Shown here piece by piece: positions 37,712-47,568 of a stretch of 64,000 nucleotides of DNA. Position numbers and translations under genes: made by a program. Location of the stretch: assembly GCA_026184775.1 (NCBI GenBank), contig JANCYW010000002.1:434001-498000 (forward strand). Direction: 5' to 3'. The notes under the pieces were generated by a model. That model saw only the letters and a list, made by a program, of their open reading frames with translations. It had not been told where the DNA came from and did not search any database. Positions within the stretch are counted from its first letter, which is position 1, and each line of letters opens with the position of its first letter. This DNA comes from Cyanidium caldarium. Its lineage: Eukaryota > Rhodophyta > Bangiophyceae > Cyanidiales > Cyanidiaceae.

Positions 37712-38168
37712 AGGGAGAATGCGCACCACCACCACCACCACCACCACCGAGCGTCAGCCAACAGCTCCCTCCGTGAACGTCTCTTTAAGCAGGAATGCGC
37801 CCGCGAGACAGTCTCCTGCGCGGTTGCGCCCCGCGCTTGGTTTCCATCGGGCGCGCGCGCGCGCGTTACCGCGTTGGACGCGATCGCGATTCGCGACTCG
37901 ATTCCGCGTGCAGGCGGAGCGCGTTTTGGGTTGTTGTCCTGCTGCCGTGGGGCACGCGCGTCACCACGAGTGCTGCCGAACGGTGCGCTTTTCAGCGATA
38001 CCTGGCGGGGCAGCTTTACGTTTGCGTGTAGAGACAGGCGGGGCACACAGTCCGTAGTGGCACCGCTTGATCGCTCCCCCACTTCAACCTCGCGTTTCGC
38101 CGGTGACGTAACCGACGGCCGTTGGATCGAGTCGCTGCCCCTTCATCCCGTGTCGCCCCACGTTCACC
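37712..38168. promoter_or_regulatory. Divergent promoter, APC6 and clathrin heavy chain
   Basis: About 457 bp separating head-to-head starts. It contains the CAC repeat next to the APC6 start and a GCGC run near 37851-37866. No other element. Confidence 0.45.
37724..37748. repeat. CAC/GTG trinucleotide repeat
   Basis: About eight CAC units directly upstream of the chosen APC6 start. In the minus frame it reads as a valine run. Confidence 0.9.
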
Positions 38169-41100
38169 ATGGCGGACGCCCCCATCATATTCGAGGAGCT
38201 GTTCTCGTTGCCGTCGCTGGGGATCGACCGGTCGTCGGTCACTTTCAGCACGGTAACCATGGAGTCGGACAAGTACGTGTGTGTGCGCGAGTCGGCCGAC
38301 CAGGGCAACCGCCTGGTGATTATCGACGTGGCCAACCCGACGCAGCTGTTACGGCGTCCGATATCGGCCGACTCGGCCATAATGAATCCGGACACCAAGG
38401 TGATAGCGCTCAAGGCGGGGGCGCAGATCCAGCTGTTCGATATCGGCTCCAAGGCGAAGGTCAAGTCGCATTTGCTGAATGAGGGCGATGTGTTGTACTG
38501 GCGGTGGGTGTCGCCGCGCACGCTGGGCATGGTGACGGCCAACTCGGTGTACACGTGGGGGGTGGATCCGGGCAGCACGGCGCCGCCGATGAAAGTGTTT
38601 GACCGGCACGCGTCGATGTCCGCGTGCCAGGTCATCAATCTGGTGGCGGGCGTGGGCGAGCGCTGGTACGCGTTAGTGGGCATTCGCGCGGACGAGTCGG
38701 CGCCGGGAGGCGTGGCCGGCAAGGTGCAGCTGCATTCGATGGACCGCGGGGTGAGCCAGCTGATCGATGCGCACGCGGCTGCCTTTTGCGACCGCTATCG
38801 CATCGATGCGCGCGACACCAGCGGCACCCACTTGTTTCTGTTCGCCAGCAAGAGCAAGTTTCACGTGTTGGAGGTGGCGCAAGAGAAGAAACCCGAGGGT
38901 GCACCGCGCTTTGACAAGCGCACCACCAGCATCGTGTACCCGCCCGGTTCCGAGGCCGACTTTCCCATCGCATTGCAGGTGTCCAACCGGTACTCGCTGG
39001 CGTTCATGTTGACCAAGTTTGGCTACATCCACAGCTTCGATCTGGAGTCGGGCAAGCTCATCTACATGAACCGCATCAGCGAGTCGCCAGTGTTTGCCAC
39101 CGCGCCGCACAACGAAACCGGCGGCATCGTGGGGGTGAATCGCAAGGGACAGGTGCTGGTGTTCGGTCTGGACGCGAACCGCATCGTGGAGTACGTGCTG
39201 GATGAAGTGAAGGATCTGGATTTGGCGATCAAGTTCGCGGCGCGCAATGGCTTGCCTGGCGCAGACGACCTGTTCGAGCGCCAGTTCAACGTGTTGTTCG
39301 AATCGGGCAAGTACAAAGAGGCGGCCATGGTGGCGGCGGACTCGCCGGGCGGCCGGCTGCGCTCGCCGGAGGTGATGCAAGCGTTCAAGTCGGCGCCCGC
39401 GCAGCCGGGTATGCCCTCCCCGCTGCTGGTGTACTTTCAGGCGTTGCTGGAGCGCGGCTCGCTCAACGAGCAAGAGTCGGTGGAGCTGGGCCGCCAGGTG
39501 ATTGCGCACTCGCGGGTATCGCTGCTGGAGCGCTGGATCAAGGAGAACCGCGTCGTGTGCTCTGAGGAGTTGGGCGACATGGTCCAGTCGGCCAACGAGC
39601 CGCGGCTGGCGCTGGCCATCTACCTCAAGGCGGGCACGCACCGCAAGGTGATCGATGGCCTCATCCAGAGCGGCGAACACAAACGCGCCGCGGAATACGC
39701 CCGCCGCCACGGCATCCCGGTGGACGGGCTGGCGATGATCCAGGCGGCGCTGCGGGTGAACCCGAAGGGCGCGCTGGAGCTGGCTGAGTCGCTGGCGTCG
39801 GCTACCACCGATCACGCCGCCGTGGCCAACCTGTTCCTGCAGAACGGCCTCATCCAGGAGGCCACCTCGTACCTGTTGGACGTGCTCAAGGAGGACCGTC
39901 CAGAGCAGGGCGAACTGCAGACGATGGTGCTGGAGATCAACCTGGCGTCAGGCGCGCCGCAGGTGGCCGACGCCATCCTGGCGCAGGAGATGTTCTCCCA
40001 CTTTGATCGCCCGAAAGTTGCCACCCTGTGTGAGCGCGCCGGCCTGATTCACCGGGCGCTGGAGCTGCATGCCAACGCGGACGACGTGAGGCGCGTGCTG
40101 GTGAACAACGCGCACGCCATCCAGCCGGATTTCATCCTCGGCTTTTTCGGAAAACTGCCGCCGGACGACTCGCTGGAGCTGTTGGACGAGCTGCTGTCCA
40201 CCAATCCGCGCGGCAACCTGCAGCTGGTGGTGCAGGTGGCCATGCGTTACTCGGACAAACTGGGTCCGCCCCGCCTGATCGAGCTGTTTGAGCGGCACGG
40301 CGCCTACGAAGGACTCTACTTTTACCTGGGCGCCGTGCAGGCCACGTCGCGCGATCCGCTGGTGGTGCAAAAGTACATCGAGGCCGCTTGTCGCACGCAG
40401 CAATGGTCCGAGGCGGAGCGCGTCACTCGCGAGTCCACCGTGTACGACGCCGAGGAGGTGAAGGAGATGCTGTTCGAGTTGCGGCCGCGCGACCCGCGCC
40501 CGCTGATCAACGTGTGCGACAAGAGCGGCAGCATCGACGACCTGGTGCGTTACTTTGTGAAACAGAATCAGCTGGAGCTGATCCGCGGCTACGTGCAGCG
40601 CATTGCGCCCAACAAGACGCCGGCGGTGGTGGGCGCGCTGCTCGACTCGGACGCGTCCGCGGTGGACGACGTGTACATCAAATCGCTGCTGCTGAGCGTG
40701 AAGAACCTGGTGCCCGTCGCGGAGCTGACGGCGGAGGTGGAGCGTCGCAACAAGCTGCGCCTGCTGCTGCAGCTGCTGGAGACGCTGGTGGCTGACGGCA
40801 GCCAGGATCCGGCGGTGCACACCGCGCTGGCCAAGGTGTACGTGGACGCCAACATCAATCCGGAGCACTTTCTGGACACCAACGAATTCTACGACACGCT
40901 GCAGGTGGGCGAGTTTTGCGAGCGCCGCGACGCGTTGCTGGCGTTCACCGCGTACTCGCGCGGCAAGCACGACGCCGAGGTGCTGCGGGTGACCGGGCAG
41001 AACAGCATGATGCGCGAGCAGGCGCGTTACGTGGTCGACCGTGCCGACCTGGCGCTGTGGTCGACGGTGCTGGCCGAGAAGAATCCGCACCGCCGGGCGC

Positions 41101-43298
41101 TGGTGGCGCAGGCGGTGGGCACGGCGCTACCGGAAACCAAGGACGCCGAAAAGGTCAGCGTGGCGGTGCGCGCATTCATGACGGCGGGTATGCAGGCGGA
41201 GCTGCTGGAGCTGCTGGAGAAGCTGGTGCTGCAGGCGGGCGGTGTGTTCGCCAACAACACCTCGCTGCAGAATCTGCTGATCCTGACGGCGGTCAAATCG
41301 GATGCGGCGCGGGTGGGCGACTACGTGCGCCGCCTCGACGCGTTTGACGGTGAAAGCATCGCGCAGATCTGCCTGGACAACGAGCTGTACGAGGAGGCGT
41401 TTGCGGTGTACGCCAAGTTTGAGATGCACGCGGCGGCGGTGGGCGTGCTCATCGATCGCCTCGGCGATGTGGTGCGCGCCACCGAGTACGCCACGCGGCA
41501 AGACCGCCGCGACGTGTGGGAACGTCTCGGGGATGGTTTCTTGCGCGAGCAGCAGGTGGGCAAGGCGGTGGAGGCGTTCATCCGGGCGGATGTGCCGGGG
41601 CGTTATCGGCAGGTGGTGCAGGCGGGCGAGCGCGGCGGCGTGTTCGCCGACGTGGTCCAGTATCTGTTGTTCGTGCGCGGCAAGCGCCTCGGGGTGGACG
41701 AGGAGCTCATCGACAACGAGCTGATCTACTGTCTGGCGCGCTGTGAGCCGCCGCGCCTCGCCGAGCTGGAGGAGCTGCTGGCGGCGCCGCACTCGGCCGA
41801 CTTGGACGCGGTGGGCAACCGCCTCTTCGCCGAGCGGCAGTTGGCGGCGGCGCGCCTGCTGTTTGTGGCCGCCAACAACCTGGCGCGTCTGGCCGAGTGT
41901 CTGGTGGCGCTGGGCGAATACGGCGCAGCGTTTGAGGCGGCCCGCAAAGCGGACAAGCTGCGCACCTGGAAGACAGTGTGTTACGCGTGCGTGGACGCGG
42001 GCGAGTTTCGATTCGCGGAGCTGTGCGCGCTGCACATCGTCATCGTGCCCGAGGAGCTGGACGAGGTGGTGCGCTACTACGAGGCGCGCGGCTACTTTGC
42101 GCAGATCATCGCGGTGCTGGAGAACGGCCTCGGGCTGGACAAGGCGCACAACGGCATGTTCACCGAGCTGGCGGTGTTGTACACCAACTACACCGAAGAG
42201 AAGCTGATGGAGCATTTGCTGGTGTACGCGTCGCGGTGCAGCCTGCCGAAAGTGATCCGCGCCGCCGAGAGCGCGCACCTGTGGAATGAGGTGTGTTTCG
42301 CGCACATGAAGTACGAGGAGTTTGACGCGGCGGCGATGGTGATGATCGAGCACGCGCCCGCAGCGTGGACGCACCAGGGATTGCAGGAGTGTCTGGCAGC
42401 GGCCAACAGCAACGAGGTGTTGTATCGCGCGGTGGCGTTTTACTTTGACGAGCACCCGACGCTGCTGATCGAGCTGCTCGGCGTGCTGCAGTCGCGCGTC
42501 GACCCCGGCCGCATCCTGTCGATGGCGCGCCGTTACGGCAGCGACTCCTACGGGCCGCTGGGGCACTTGCCGCTCCTCAAGCCGTACATTCTGCGGGTGC
42601 AGGAGAAAAACGTGGCCGAGGTGAACGAGGCGCTCAACGAGATACTGCTCGCCGAGGAGGACGTGGATGCGCTGCGGGTGTCCATTGAGCGCTATCACAA
42701 CTTTGATCAGCGCGGTATGGCGCAGGTGCTGGAGCGCCACGATCTGTTGGAGATGCGGCTGTTGGCGTTGGTGCTATTGCGCCGGAACCACCTGTACGAT
42801 CGGGCGTTGGAGCTGTGCAAGCGCGATCGCCTCTTCCGGGAGGCCGCCGAGACCGCCGCCGAGTCCGGTTCTGCGGACATGGCCGAGTCGCTGGCGCGCT
42901 ACTTCCTCGACGCCAACCTGAAGGAGGCGTTTGCGGCCACGCTGTACACCTGTTACGGGCTGCTGCGCGCGGACACGGTGATGGAGCTGTCGTGGCGCGC
43001 CGGCGCCTCCGATTACGCCATGCCCTTTTTCGTTCAGACGCTGCGAGACATGTCACTGCGCCTCGAGTCGCTCGACCGGGCCGAGCGCGACCGCAAGTCG
43101 GCTGCGCGCAAGAGCGCCGCCCAAGAGGATGCCAGCCTGAACGACCCCAACACGGTGTTGCACGGGCTGGCCAACAGCCGGCCAATGTTGACGCAGGCGC
43201 CGCGGTTCAGTCCGCCGAGTTCGGTGGCCAGCGGCGCCTCGTATAGGATGCCGCCGCCGCCGCCGCCGGGAGCATCCGGACCGTACTACCCCGCGTAA
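38169..43298 (+). CDS. CHC: Clathrin heavy chain
   Basis: Leg of the clathrin triskelion that coats vesicles from the trans-Golgi and plasma membrane, 1709 aa (human 1675). The N-terminal beta-propeller (about residues 1-330) starts MADAPIIFEELFSLPSLGI and contains TVTMESDKYVCVRE, DTKVIALKAGAQIQLFDI and WRWVSPRTLGMVT. The ankle/leg region is a continuous array of clathrin heavy-chain repeats (EAMVVAADSPGGRLRS-like, WIKENRVVCSEELGDMV, RLLLQLLETLV, VIRAAESAHLWNEVCFAHMK). The trimerisation region near the C-terminus is followed by a Pro-rich tail (PPPPPPGASGPYYPA). It ends 26 bp from the stop codon of the convergent zinc-finger gene. AP-1 gamma, its adaptor partner, is at 650-3439. Confidence 0.98.
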   Translation: MADAPIIFEELFSLPSLGIDRSSVTFSTVTMESDKYVCVRESADQGNRLVIIDVANPTQLLRRPISADSAIMNPDTKVIALKAGAQIQLFDIGSKAKVKSHLLNEGDVLYWRWVSPRTLGMVTANSVYTWGVDPGSTAPPMKVFDRHASMSACQVINLVAGVGERWYALVGIRADESAPGGVAGKVQLHSMDRGVSQLIDAHAAAFCDRYRIDARDTSGTHLFLFASKSKFHVLEVAQEKKPEGAPRFDKRTTSIVYPPGSEADFPIALQVSNRYSLAFMLTKFGYIHSFDLESGKLIYMNRISESPVFATAPHNETGGIVGVNRKGQVLVFGLDANRIVEYVLDEVKDLDLAIKFAARNGLPGADDLFERQFNVLFESGKYKEAAMVAADSPGGRLRSPEVMQAFKSAPAQPGMPSPLLVYFQALLERGSLNEQESVELGRQVIAHSRVSLLERWIKENRVVCSEELGDMVQSANEPRLALAIYLKAGTHRKVIDGLIQSGEHKRAAEYARRHGIPVDGLAMIQAALRVNPKGALELAESLASATTDHAAVANLFLQNGLIQEATSYLLDVLKEDRPEQGELQTMVLEINLASGAPQVADAILAQEMFSHFDRPKVATLCERAGLIHRALELHANADDVRRVLVNNAHAIQPDFILGFFGKLPPDDSLELLDELLSTNPRGNLQLVVQVAMRYSDKLGPPRLIELFERHGAYEGLYFYLGAVQATSRDPLVVQKYIEAACRTQQWSEAERVTRESTVYDAEEVKEMLFELRPRDPRPLINVCDKSGSIDDLVRYFVKQNQLELIRGYVQRIAPNKTPAVVGALLDSDASAVDDVYIKSLLLSVKNLVPVAELTAEVERRNKLRLLLQLLETLVADGSQDPAVHTALAKVYVDANINPEHFLDTNEFYDTLQVGEFCERRDALLAFTAYSRGKHDAEVLRVTGQNSMMREQARYVVDRADLALWSTVLAEKNPHRRALVAQAVGTALPETKDAEKVSVAVRAFMTAGMQAELLELLEKLVLQAGGVFANNTSLQNLLILTAVKSDAARVGDYVRRLDAFDGESIAQICLDNELYEEAFAVYAKFEMHAAAVGVLIDRLGDVVRATEYATRQDRRDVWERLGDGFLREQQVGKAVEAFIRADVPGRYRQVVQAGERGGVFADVVQYLLFVRGKRLGVDEELIDNELIYCLARCEPPRLAELEELLAAPHSADLDAVGNRLFAERQLAAARLLFVAANNLARLAECLVALGEYGAAFEAARKADKLRTWKTVCYACVDAGEFRFAELCALHIVIVPEELDEVVRYYEARGYFAQIIAVLENGLGLDKAHNGMFTELAVLYTNYTEEKLMEHLLVYASRCSLPKVIRAAESAHLWNEVCFAHMKYEEFDAAAMVMIEHAPAAWTHQGLQECLAAANSNEVLYRAVAFYFDEHPTLLIELLGVLQSRVDPGRILSMARRYGSDSYGPLGHLPLLKPYILRVQEKNVAEVNEALNEILLAEEDVDALRVSIERYHNFDQRGMAQVLERHDLLEMRLLALVLLRRNHLYDRALELCKRDRLFREAAETAAESGSADMAESLARYFLDANLKEAFAATLYTCYGLLRADTVMELSWRAGASDYAMPFFVQTLRDMSLRLESLDRAERDRKSAARKSAAQEDASLNDPNTVLHGLANSRPMLTQAPRFSPPSSVASGASYRMPPPPPPGASGPYYPA

Positions 43299-43324
43299 AT
43301 TTCTGGGAAAGCGATACGAACAAG

Positions 43325-43780
43325 TCACCGGCGCGCCAGCCAGGCGGCCACATATCCCGATCCACCGCACGATCGACAGCTCATGCTGCCGCGCGCCCGA
43401 CACGCGAAACACTCACAACTACGCGCGGTCACCGAGCAAGCCACACGGTCGCCCAGCGCCATCACCCCGCTGCCGTGGCAGAACGGACAGTCGATGTGAC
43501 CGCGCCCCGAACAGGTGCCGCAGGGTACTGGCGCGGCGCATCGTCGCCGGCTTTGAAAGCGCCAAGACGTCTCCAGGGCGTGCTGTTGATTGCGGAGGGC
43601 GTGGGTGGATGAAGAAGTGGTCGTGAAAGGGAATGTCCACCGCGGGTACGAGGGAGAGGATGAAGAAGGCGTATCGTCGTCGTCGTCGTCGTCGTCTTCA
43701 GGAGGTGTGCTGTGCCTAGAGGAACGGAGTGTGAAATAAAGAACAAAGGCAGAGGGGCGCGCGCCCGACATATTCGCCAT
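43325..43780 (-). CDS. Cys-rich DnaJ-type zinc-finger protein (J-domain-less)
   Basis: Second small DnaJ zinc-finger protein in the window. The last 65 residues hold a CGTCSGRGHIDCPFC knuckle, then HGSGVMALGD, then CECFACRARGSMSCRSC and a GGSGYV end, i.e. four CxxC pairs with CxGxG-like spacing. The N-terminal half is poorly defined: AFVLYFTLRSS, then an acidic Asp run encoded by a CGT/ACG repeat, then a Ser/Thr-rich stretch. Met at 43780 is used because extending to 44197 would run through the start of the SWEET gene. A different start or a 5' intron cannot be excluded. Possibly a plastid BSD2/LQY1-like assembly factor, by analogy only. Confidence 0.6.
   Translation of the reverse strand: MANMSGARPSAFVLYFTLRSSRHSTPPEDDDDDDDDTPSSSSPSYPRWTFPFTTTSSSTHALRNQQHALETSWRFQSRRRCAAPVPCGTCSGRGHIDCPFCHGSGVMALGDRVACSVTARSCECFACRARGSMSCRSCGGSGYVAAWLARR
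43674..43697. repeat. CGT/ACG trinucleotide repeat
   Basis: About eight units. In the minus-strand zinc-finger frame it encodes an Asp run. Confidence 0.9.
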
Positions 43781-44032
43781 CTTCTCCTCCCGACGCAGCG
43801 TCCAACGTGCGTCTGGCACGCAGCGGGAGAGGCGGCCGAGCGCCGCCCGCCGCAGACTGCCGGAATCGCGCGCGATCGGTGCGCGCGCGGAAATCGCGGC
43901 CGTCGCGACGCGCTGCCGCAGGCGTTGCAGCGTTCGGTGTGGGCGCGCGTGTGCGACCAGGCGACGCCGTCGCGTAGCTCGCGCAGCCCAGCGCGCTCGT
44001 CTCGGTGACCTCGGGTTTCTCCACCTGATGCC
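43781..44032. promoter_or_regulatory. Divergent spacer between zinc-finger and SWEET genes
   Basis: About 250 bp. It holds the SWEET promoter and probably the zinc-finger leader. The minus frame stays open through it, so the zinc-finger start is unsettled. Confidence 0.4.
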
Positions 44033-45556
44033 ATGTCGGGCAGTGGATCCAACGTGAGCAGTACGTCTCACATCATTTTGGACTATGTAGTGCCTGCTTT
44101 CGGAGCGTTCATAGCCAATCTGATGTACGTCGCGCCGGCGCCGGCGGTGATCGGCATCCGCTCCCGCATGGCCCGTATGGCGGGGCCGGATGTCCACAGT
44201 CTCCCGTTGATGGCGGTTTCAGCAGCAGCGACACCGCGGGTGATGTCTGAGGTGACGACGAATCAGGTGGACGCCACTTCTGCGGCACGGGTGTCGTCTT
44301 TGGGGGTAGACGCGGAGACGTCGGGTAGGGTGGTGAGCGCGACGCCGAGATCACTCACGCCACTGCCGCTCGCAGCAGTTCAACTGGCGGATGAGGAGTC
44401 GCCGTATCTCATAAGTGCAGCGACGGGCGTGCCGATATTGCCGGCGCATCCCGCGTCGCCGGTGAATGCTGCCGATAGGGCCGTCGCCTCCGCCTCGGCC
44501 CTGCTGCACGACACCGTCATGGGGGCCGTGAACCCGTTCCCTTACCCCCTAATGTGTGCCAACACGCTGGGGTGGATATCGTACTCGTTTGTGGAGGGTG
44601 ACTATTTTATCTTCTGGGCCAACGTGCCCGGGTGCGTGCTGACGCTGGTGTACACGCTGACCGCCTATGCGGGCATGGCGGTGGACGCGTTTTGGGTGCG
44701 CACAACGGCATTTTCGTCGCTGCAGCCGCCGCCAGCACTGCTGCGAGCTGCGGCGACCGCCTCACTGAATTCGCTCTCATCTCGCGCGCCGCTTTCGTCG
44801 GGGCCGACATCGCCCGCCTGCACACCGGTCACAACCGCATCCGGTGCGTTCTGGCCGTGGAACCAGATGCGACGGCGACGAGTCGCGGCCACCGCCGCCC
44901 GCAACGACAACGCGGATGAGGAGCGGCCAGCGACATCCAGTGAAGCACCGATGACGACCGCCTACGCGCCAGCATGGCTGCCCGCTTCATCACCTCCACC
45001 TTCGTGTTGGAGCGGTGTGCGATCCCCGTGGAGTCGCTGGCCGATACGCTCGCGTTTCGAAACGCTGGTAGTGGTGTTGGCGAGCATGCTCGTCTTGTCG
45101 GCGTTTTTCGTGTTCATACCCCTGGCGCCGACCGGCGCGCTGGCCAACCAAAATGCCCGTGTGCTGCTAAGCGGCGTGGTGGCCAACATCAATCAGGCGA
45201 TGATGTACGCTTCGCCGCTGCTGGTGGTGCGTAGCGTGTTGCGCCGTCGCGATGCCACCGAGATCGACCCGCTCATCGCGCTGATGAGCTCGGTGAACGG
45301 GGTGTTATGGACCGCGTACGGCGTTGCCAAGCACGAACCGTTCGTGTACGCCCTGAATTCGTTCGGCTCGCTGATGGGCGCTATCCAGTGCGCGCTGATC
45401 CTCATCTTCGGCCGTGGTCGGCAGGCTGCCAAGATGAAGTCGTCGGAGGTGAAACATGCAGGCCGGTCGGAGAGCAGCGGCAGTAGCTTGGAGAGTGTGG
45501 TGCCCGCGGAGAATGGGAGTGGGGCGATGGCGGGTGTATCGGTTGCGTCGGCGTAG
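44033..45556 (+). CDS. SWEET (MtN3/saliva) sugar transporter
   Basis: Facilitative sugar uniporter with two MtN3 three-helix repeats. Repeat one is interrupted: helix one (VVPAFGAFIANLMYVAPAPA) is separated by about 115 low-complexity residues from the SWEET motif NPFPYPLMCANTLGWISYSF. Helix three is FIFWANVPGCVLTLVYTLTA. A second, Ser/Ala-rich insert of about 150 residues precedes repeat two: VVVLASMLVLSAFFVFIPL, VVANINQAMMYASPLLVVR, VNGVLWTAYGVAKHEPFVYA, LMGAIQCALILIFGRGR. Plant SWEETs are 230-300 aa. This one is 507 aa because of the inserts. It could sit on the plasma membrane or an internal membrane, and the sugar is unknown. Confidence 0.9.
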   Translation: MSGSGSNVSSTSHIILDYVVPAFGAFIANLMYVAPAPAVIGIRSRMARMAGPDVHSLPLMAVSAAATPRVMSEVTTNQVDATSAARVSSLGVDAETSGRVVSATPRSLTPLPLAAVQLADEESPYLISAATGVPILPAHPASPVNAADRAVASASALLHDTVMGAVNPFPYPLMCANTLGWISYSFVEGDYFIFWANVPGCVLTLVYTLTAYAGMAVDAFWVRTTAFSSLQPPPALLRAAATASLNSLSSRAPLSSGPTSPACTPVTTASGAFWPWNQMRRRRVAATAARNDNADEERPATSSEAPMTTAYAPAWLPASSPPPSCWSGVRSPWSRWPIRSRFETLVVVLASMLVLSAFFVFIPLAPTGALANQNARVLLSGVVANINQAMMYASPLLVVRSVLRRRDATEIDPLIALMSSVNGVLWTAYGVAKHEPFVYALNSFGSLMGAIQCALILIFGRGRQAAKMKSSEVKHAGRSESSGSSLESVVPAENGSGAMAGVSVASA

Positions 45557-45913
45557 ACGGGAGCAGAGGACGAGAAAGTATGTGTAAGTGGTGGAATCGA
45601 AGTGGCGGTAAAGCGTTTTGTAAATACAGTGTTGCTGAGCTGGTGTATTTGCCTGGACTTGTCCGGTGAATACTCAGCTCCTCCGACGCCTCCGAGATGC
45701 GCGGTCTCCGAGTGCACACAGCGTGGCAAGGGTTGCAGGCGCCCGCGCGGCATGACGGAGTCGTCGCGGCTTCCCGTCCGAGTTGGACCCGAGTGCGGCG
45801 AGATGGGATCGCGCCACTCAAGAAATAGCTGCTGCCTTCACCGGTACCTGTGAGGCGATCTTCATTCTGGAGGGCAGATCTCCGCCGATCCTACGTTCTG
45901 CATCCGCCCTCTT
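45557..45913. other. Intergenic region between SWEET and TRM6
   Basis: 357 bp between two plus-strand genes, for the SWEET 3' end and TRM6 promoter. No poly(A) signal or motif stands out. Confidence 0.4.
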
Positions 45914-47524
45914 ATGCACTCTCTCATAGCCGACGGAGATTTTGTCATCCTCGTCTATGGAGAAGAGGGCAGCACCGAGGAAAAGCACCGCCGCATCGTC
46001 CAAGTGCGCTCGGCAACTTCCCACGCATCTGCCGCCGCGGCTATTTCATCCTCGTCCTCCGCCTCGCCGTTCACCTGCTTCCGCATCGGAGAGCACTTTG
46101 TGAGCACCTCGGCGCTGATAGGACTGCCGTGGGGCGTGCGTCTGGTGGCCTGCCCTGACGGCGCCGGTGACACTGCCGAGGGGAGTCCTGCGCGAGTGCG
46201 ACTGCAAGTACTGACCGACTCGTTGCATACCCAGGTGCGCGGACTGTTACCAACGCACACCATCGAGGACACTGCCTCCAACGAGGACCTCGCCGCCCTC
46301 CCCTCGTCTACCGGTTACAACCGCGGTATTGCCGACGCCCGCAGCAACCTCACCCTCACCGATGCGCAGCTGCAGGCATCCCGGCAGGCATACCGCCGCG
46401 AGCCGCTGCGGTATATCGCCGGCCTGACATCGGCATCGAGCACCTTTGGGCAGCGCATTGAGGCGGCACAACACAAATACGTGCAGCGCAAGGCGCGCAA
46501 ACACGTCTTGTCGGTGCGGCTGATGCGGCCGACGCCGTACACCCTCTGCGACACGCTGTGTCGCAAGGCGTCGAACGCAGCGCTGCCCTTGCGCGCCGAT
46601 AGCCTGGCGCTCGTGCTGCACCATGCGGGCGTGTGGGCCGGCTCACGACGCATTCTGGTCGCCGAGGAGCGCGCCGGTGGCATGGGACTGGTGACGGCAG
46701 CTTGCGCCGCGCGCATGATGATCGGCGAAGGAGCGCAGCGAGTGCACGCAGGGGACACCGCCATCCTGGCGTTTTACTGGGGCAGCGAGTCGTGCCGCGG
46801 CGGCCGGGCCCACAGCGAGGCCGTTCGCATTTTGGGATTGCCGCGAGCGCTGTCGGAGGATGCGGACGCGTCGCAAGGCGAGTCGGAGGCGGTGCGTGCG
46901 TGCGAGCGGTTGTTAGGGGTGCCGTTGGAGCGCGTGGCCAGCGTGGATGACGATAGCGATCCCTGGTGGCAGTGGGTGCCGGATGTGGTATCGGGATGCG
47001 CCCGATATCCATCGTGGGGAGATCGGCCGCGGGTGGTCAGCCGGGCGCTGTTGCGCCAATGGCTGCGCAACCGAGACGGTGGCAACGAGGCGTTGATCGT
47101 GGCGTCTGCCGAGGCGCCCACCGGCACCATGGGTCCGCGGCGCATTTTGGAGGGGTTGTTGCCGCGACTATCGCCCGGTTGTCCGTTTGTGGTGTGGAGT
47201 CCGTGGCTGGAGCCGTTGGCCGACCTGCACGCGGACATGGTGCGAGGCGCTCGGGTCTGTCGGGGAAACGAAGTGGGCAGCGCTGCACAACCCGACGGGG
47301 ACGCAGGGCATCCCACGTCCGCCGCGGGTGCACAGACCGACAACACTCCTTTTCATCGTTCTGCGTGGCAGTCGGTAGCGCAGGTGAAACTGGTGGAGTT
47401 GTTCCGACAACAGCACCAGTTTTTGGACGGTCGCACACATCCACATTTGACCGACTCGCCTAGTGGCGGATTCGTCCTGCACGGATTCAAGATGGCCGAT
47501 GGCAAGGAAGAGGCGCAGACATGA
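45914..47524 (+). CDS. TRM6: tRNA (adenine-58-N1)-methyltransferase non-catalytic subunit TRM6
   Basis: RNA-binding partner of TRM61 in the nuclear complex that makes m1A58 in tRNA, including initiator tRNA. The N-terminus IADGDFVILVYGEEG matches the family's IxDGDxVVL start. The central block STFGQRIEAAQHKYVQRKAR, RLMRPTPYTLCDTLCRKAS, ALPLRADSLALVLHHAGVWA and GSRRILVAEERAGGMGLVTA corresponds to the family signature (T-x-F-x-x-K-x-x-x-x-Q-x-K-Y-x-x-x-K, P-x-x-x-T-L-x-x). The C-terminal region (SPWLEPLADLHADM, VKLVELFRQQHQFLDGRTHP, GFVLHGFKM) matches its degenerate methyltransferase end (REYQVLPGRTHP in relatives). 536 aa is typical. No TRM61 is seen here. Confidence 0.93.
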   Translation: MHSLIADGDFVILVYGEEGSTEEKHRRIVQVRSATSHASAAAAISSSSSASPFTCFRIGEHFVSTSALIGLPWGVRLVACPDGAGDTAEGSPARVRLQVLTDSLHTQVRGLLPTHTIEDTASNEDLAALPSSTGYNRGIADARSNLTLTDAQLQASRQAYRREPLRYIAGLTSASSTFGQRIEAAQHKYVQRKARKHVLSVRLMRPTPYTLCDTLCRKASNAALPLRADSLALVLHHAGVWAGSRRILVAEERAGGMGLVTAACAARMMIGEGAQRVHAGDTAILAFYWGSESCRGGRAHSEAVRILGLPRALSEDADASQGESEAVRACERLLGVPLERVASVDDDSDPWWQWVPDVVSGCARYPSWGDRPRVVSRALLRQWLRNRDGGNEALIVASAEAPTGTMGPRRILEGLLPRLSPGCPFVVWSPWLEPLADLHADMVRGARVCRGNEVGSAAQPDGDAGHPTSAAGAQTDNTPFHRSAWQSVAQVKLVELFRQQHQFLDGRTHPHLTDSPSGGFVLHGFKMADGKEEAQT

Positions 47525-47568
47525 GAGCAGCCCATCACAACACTTCACCTTCCCCCTTCGCTTCGGTT

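Noticed and set aside
41127-42740. 537-aa minus-strand frame antisense to clathrin heavy chain
   Set aside because: Low-complexity His/Gln/Val/Leu-rich translation. The plus strand is unambiguous clathrin.
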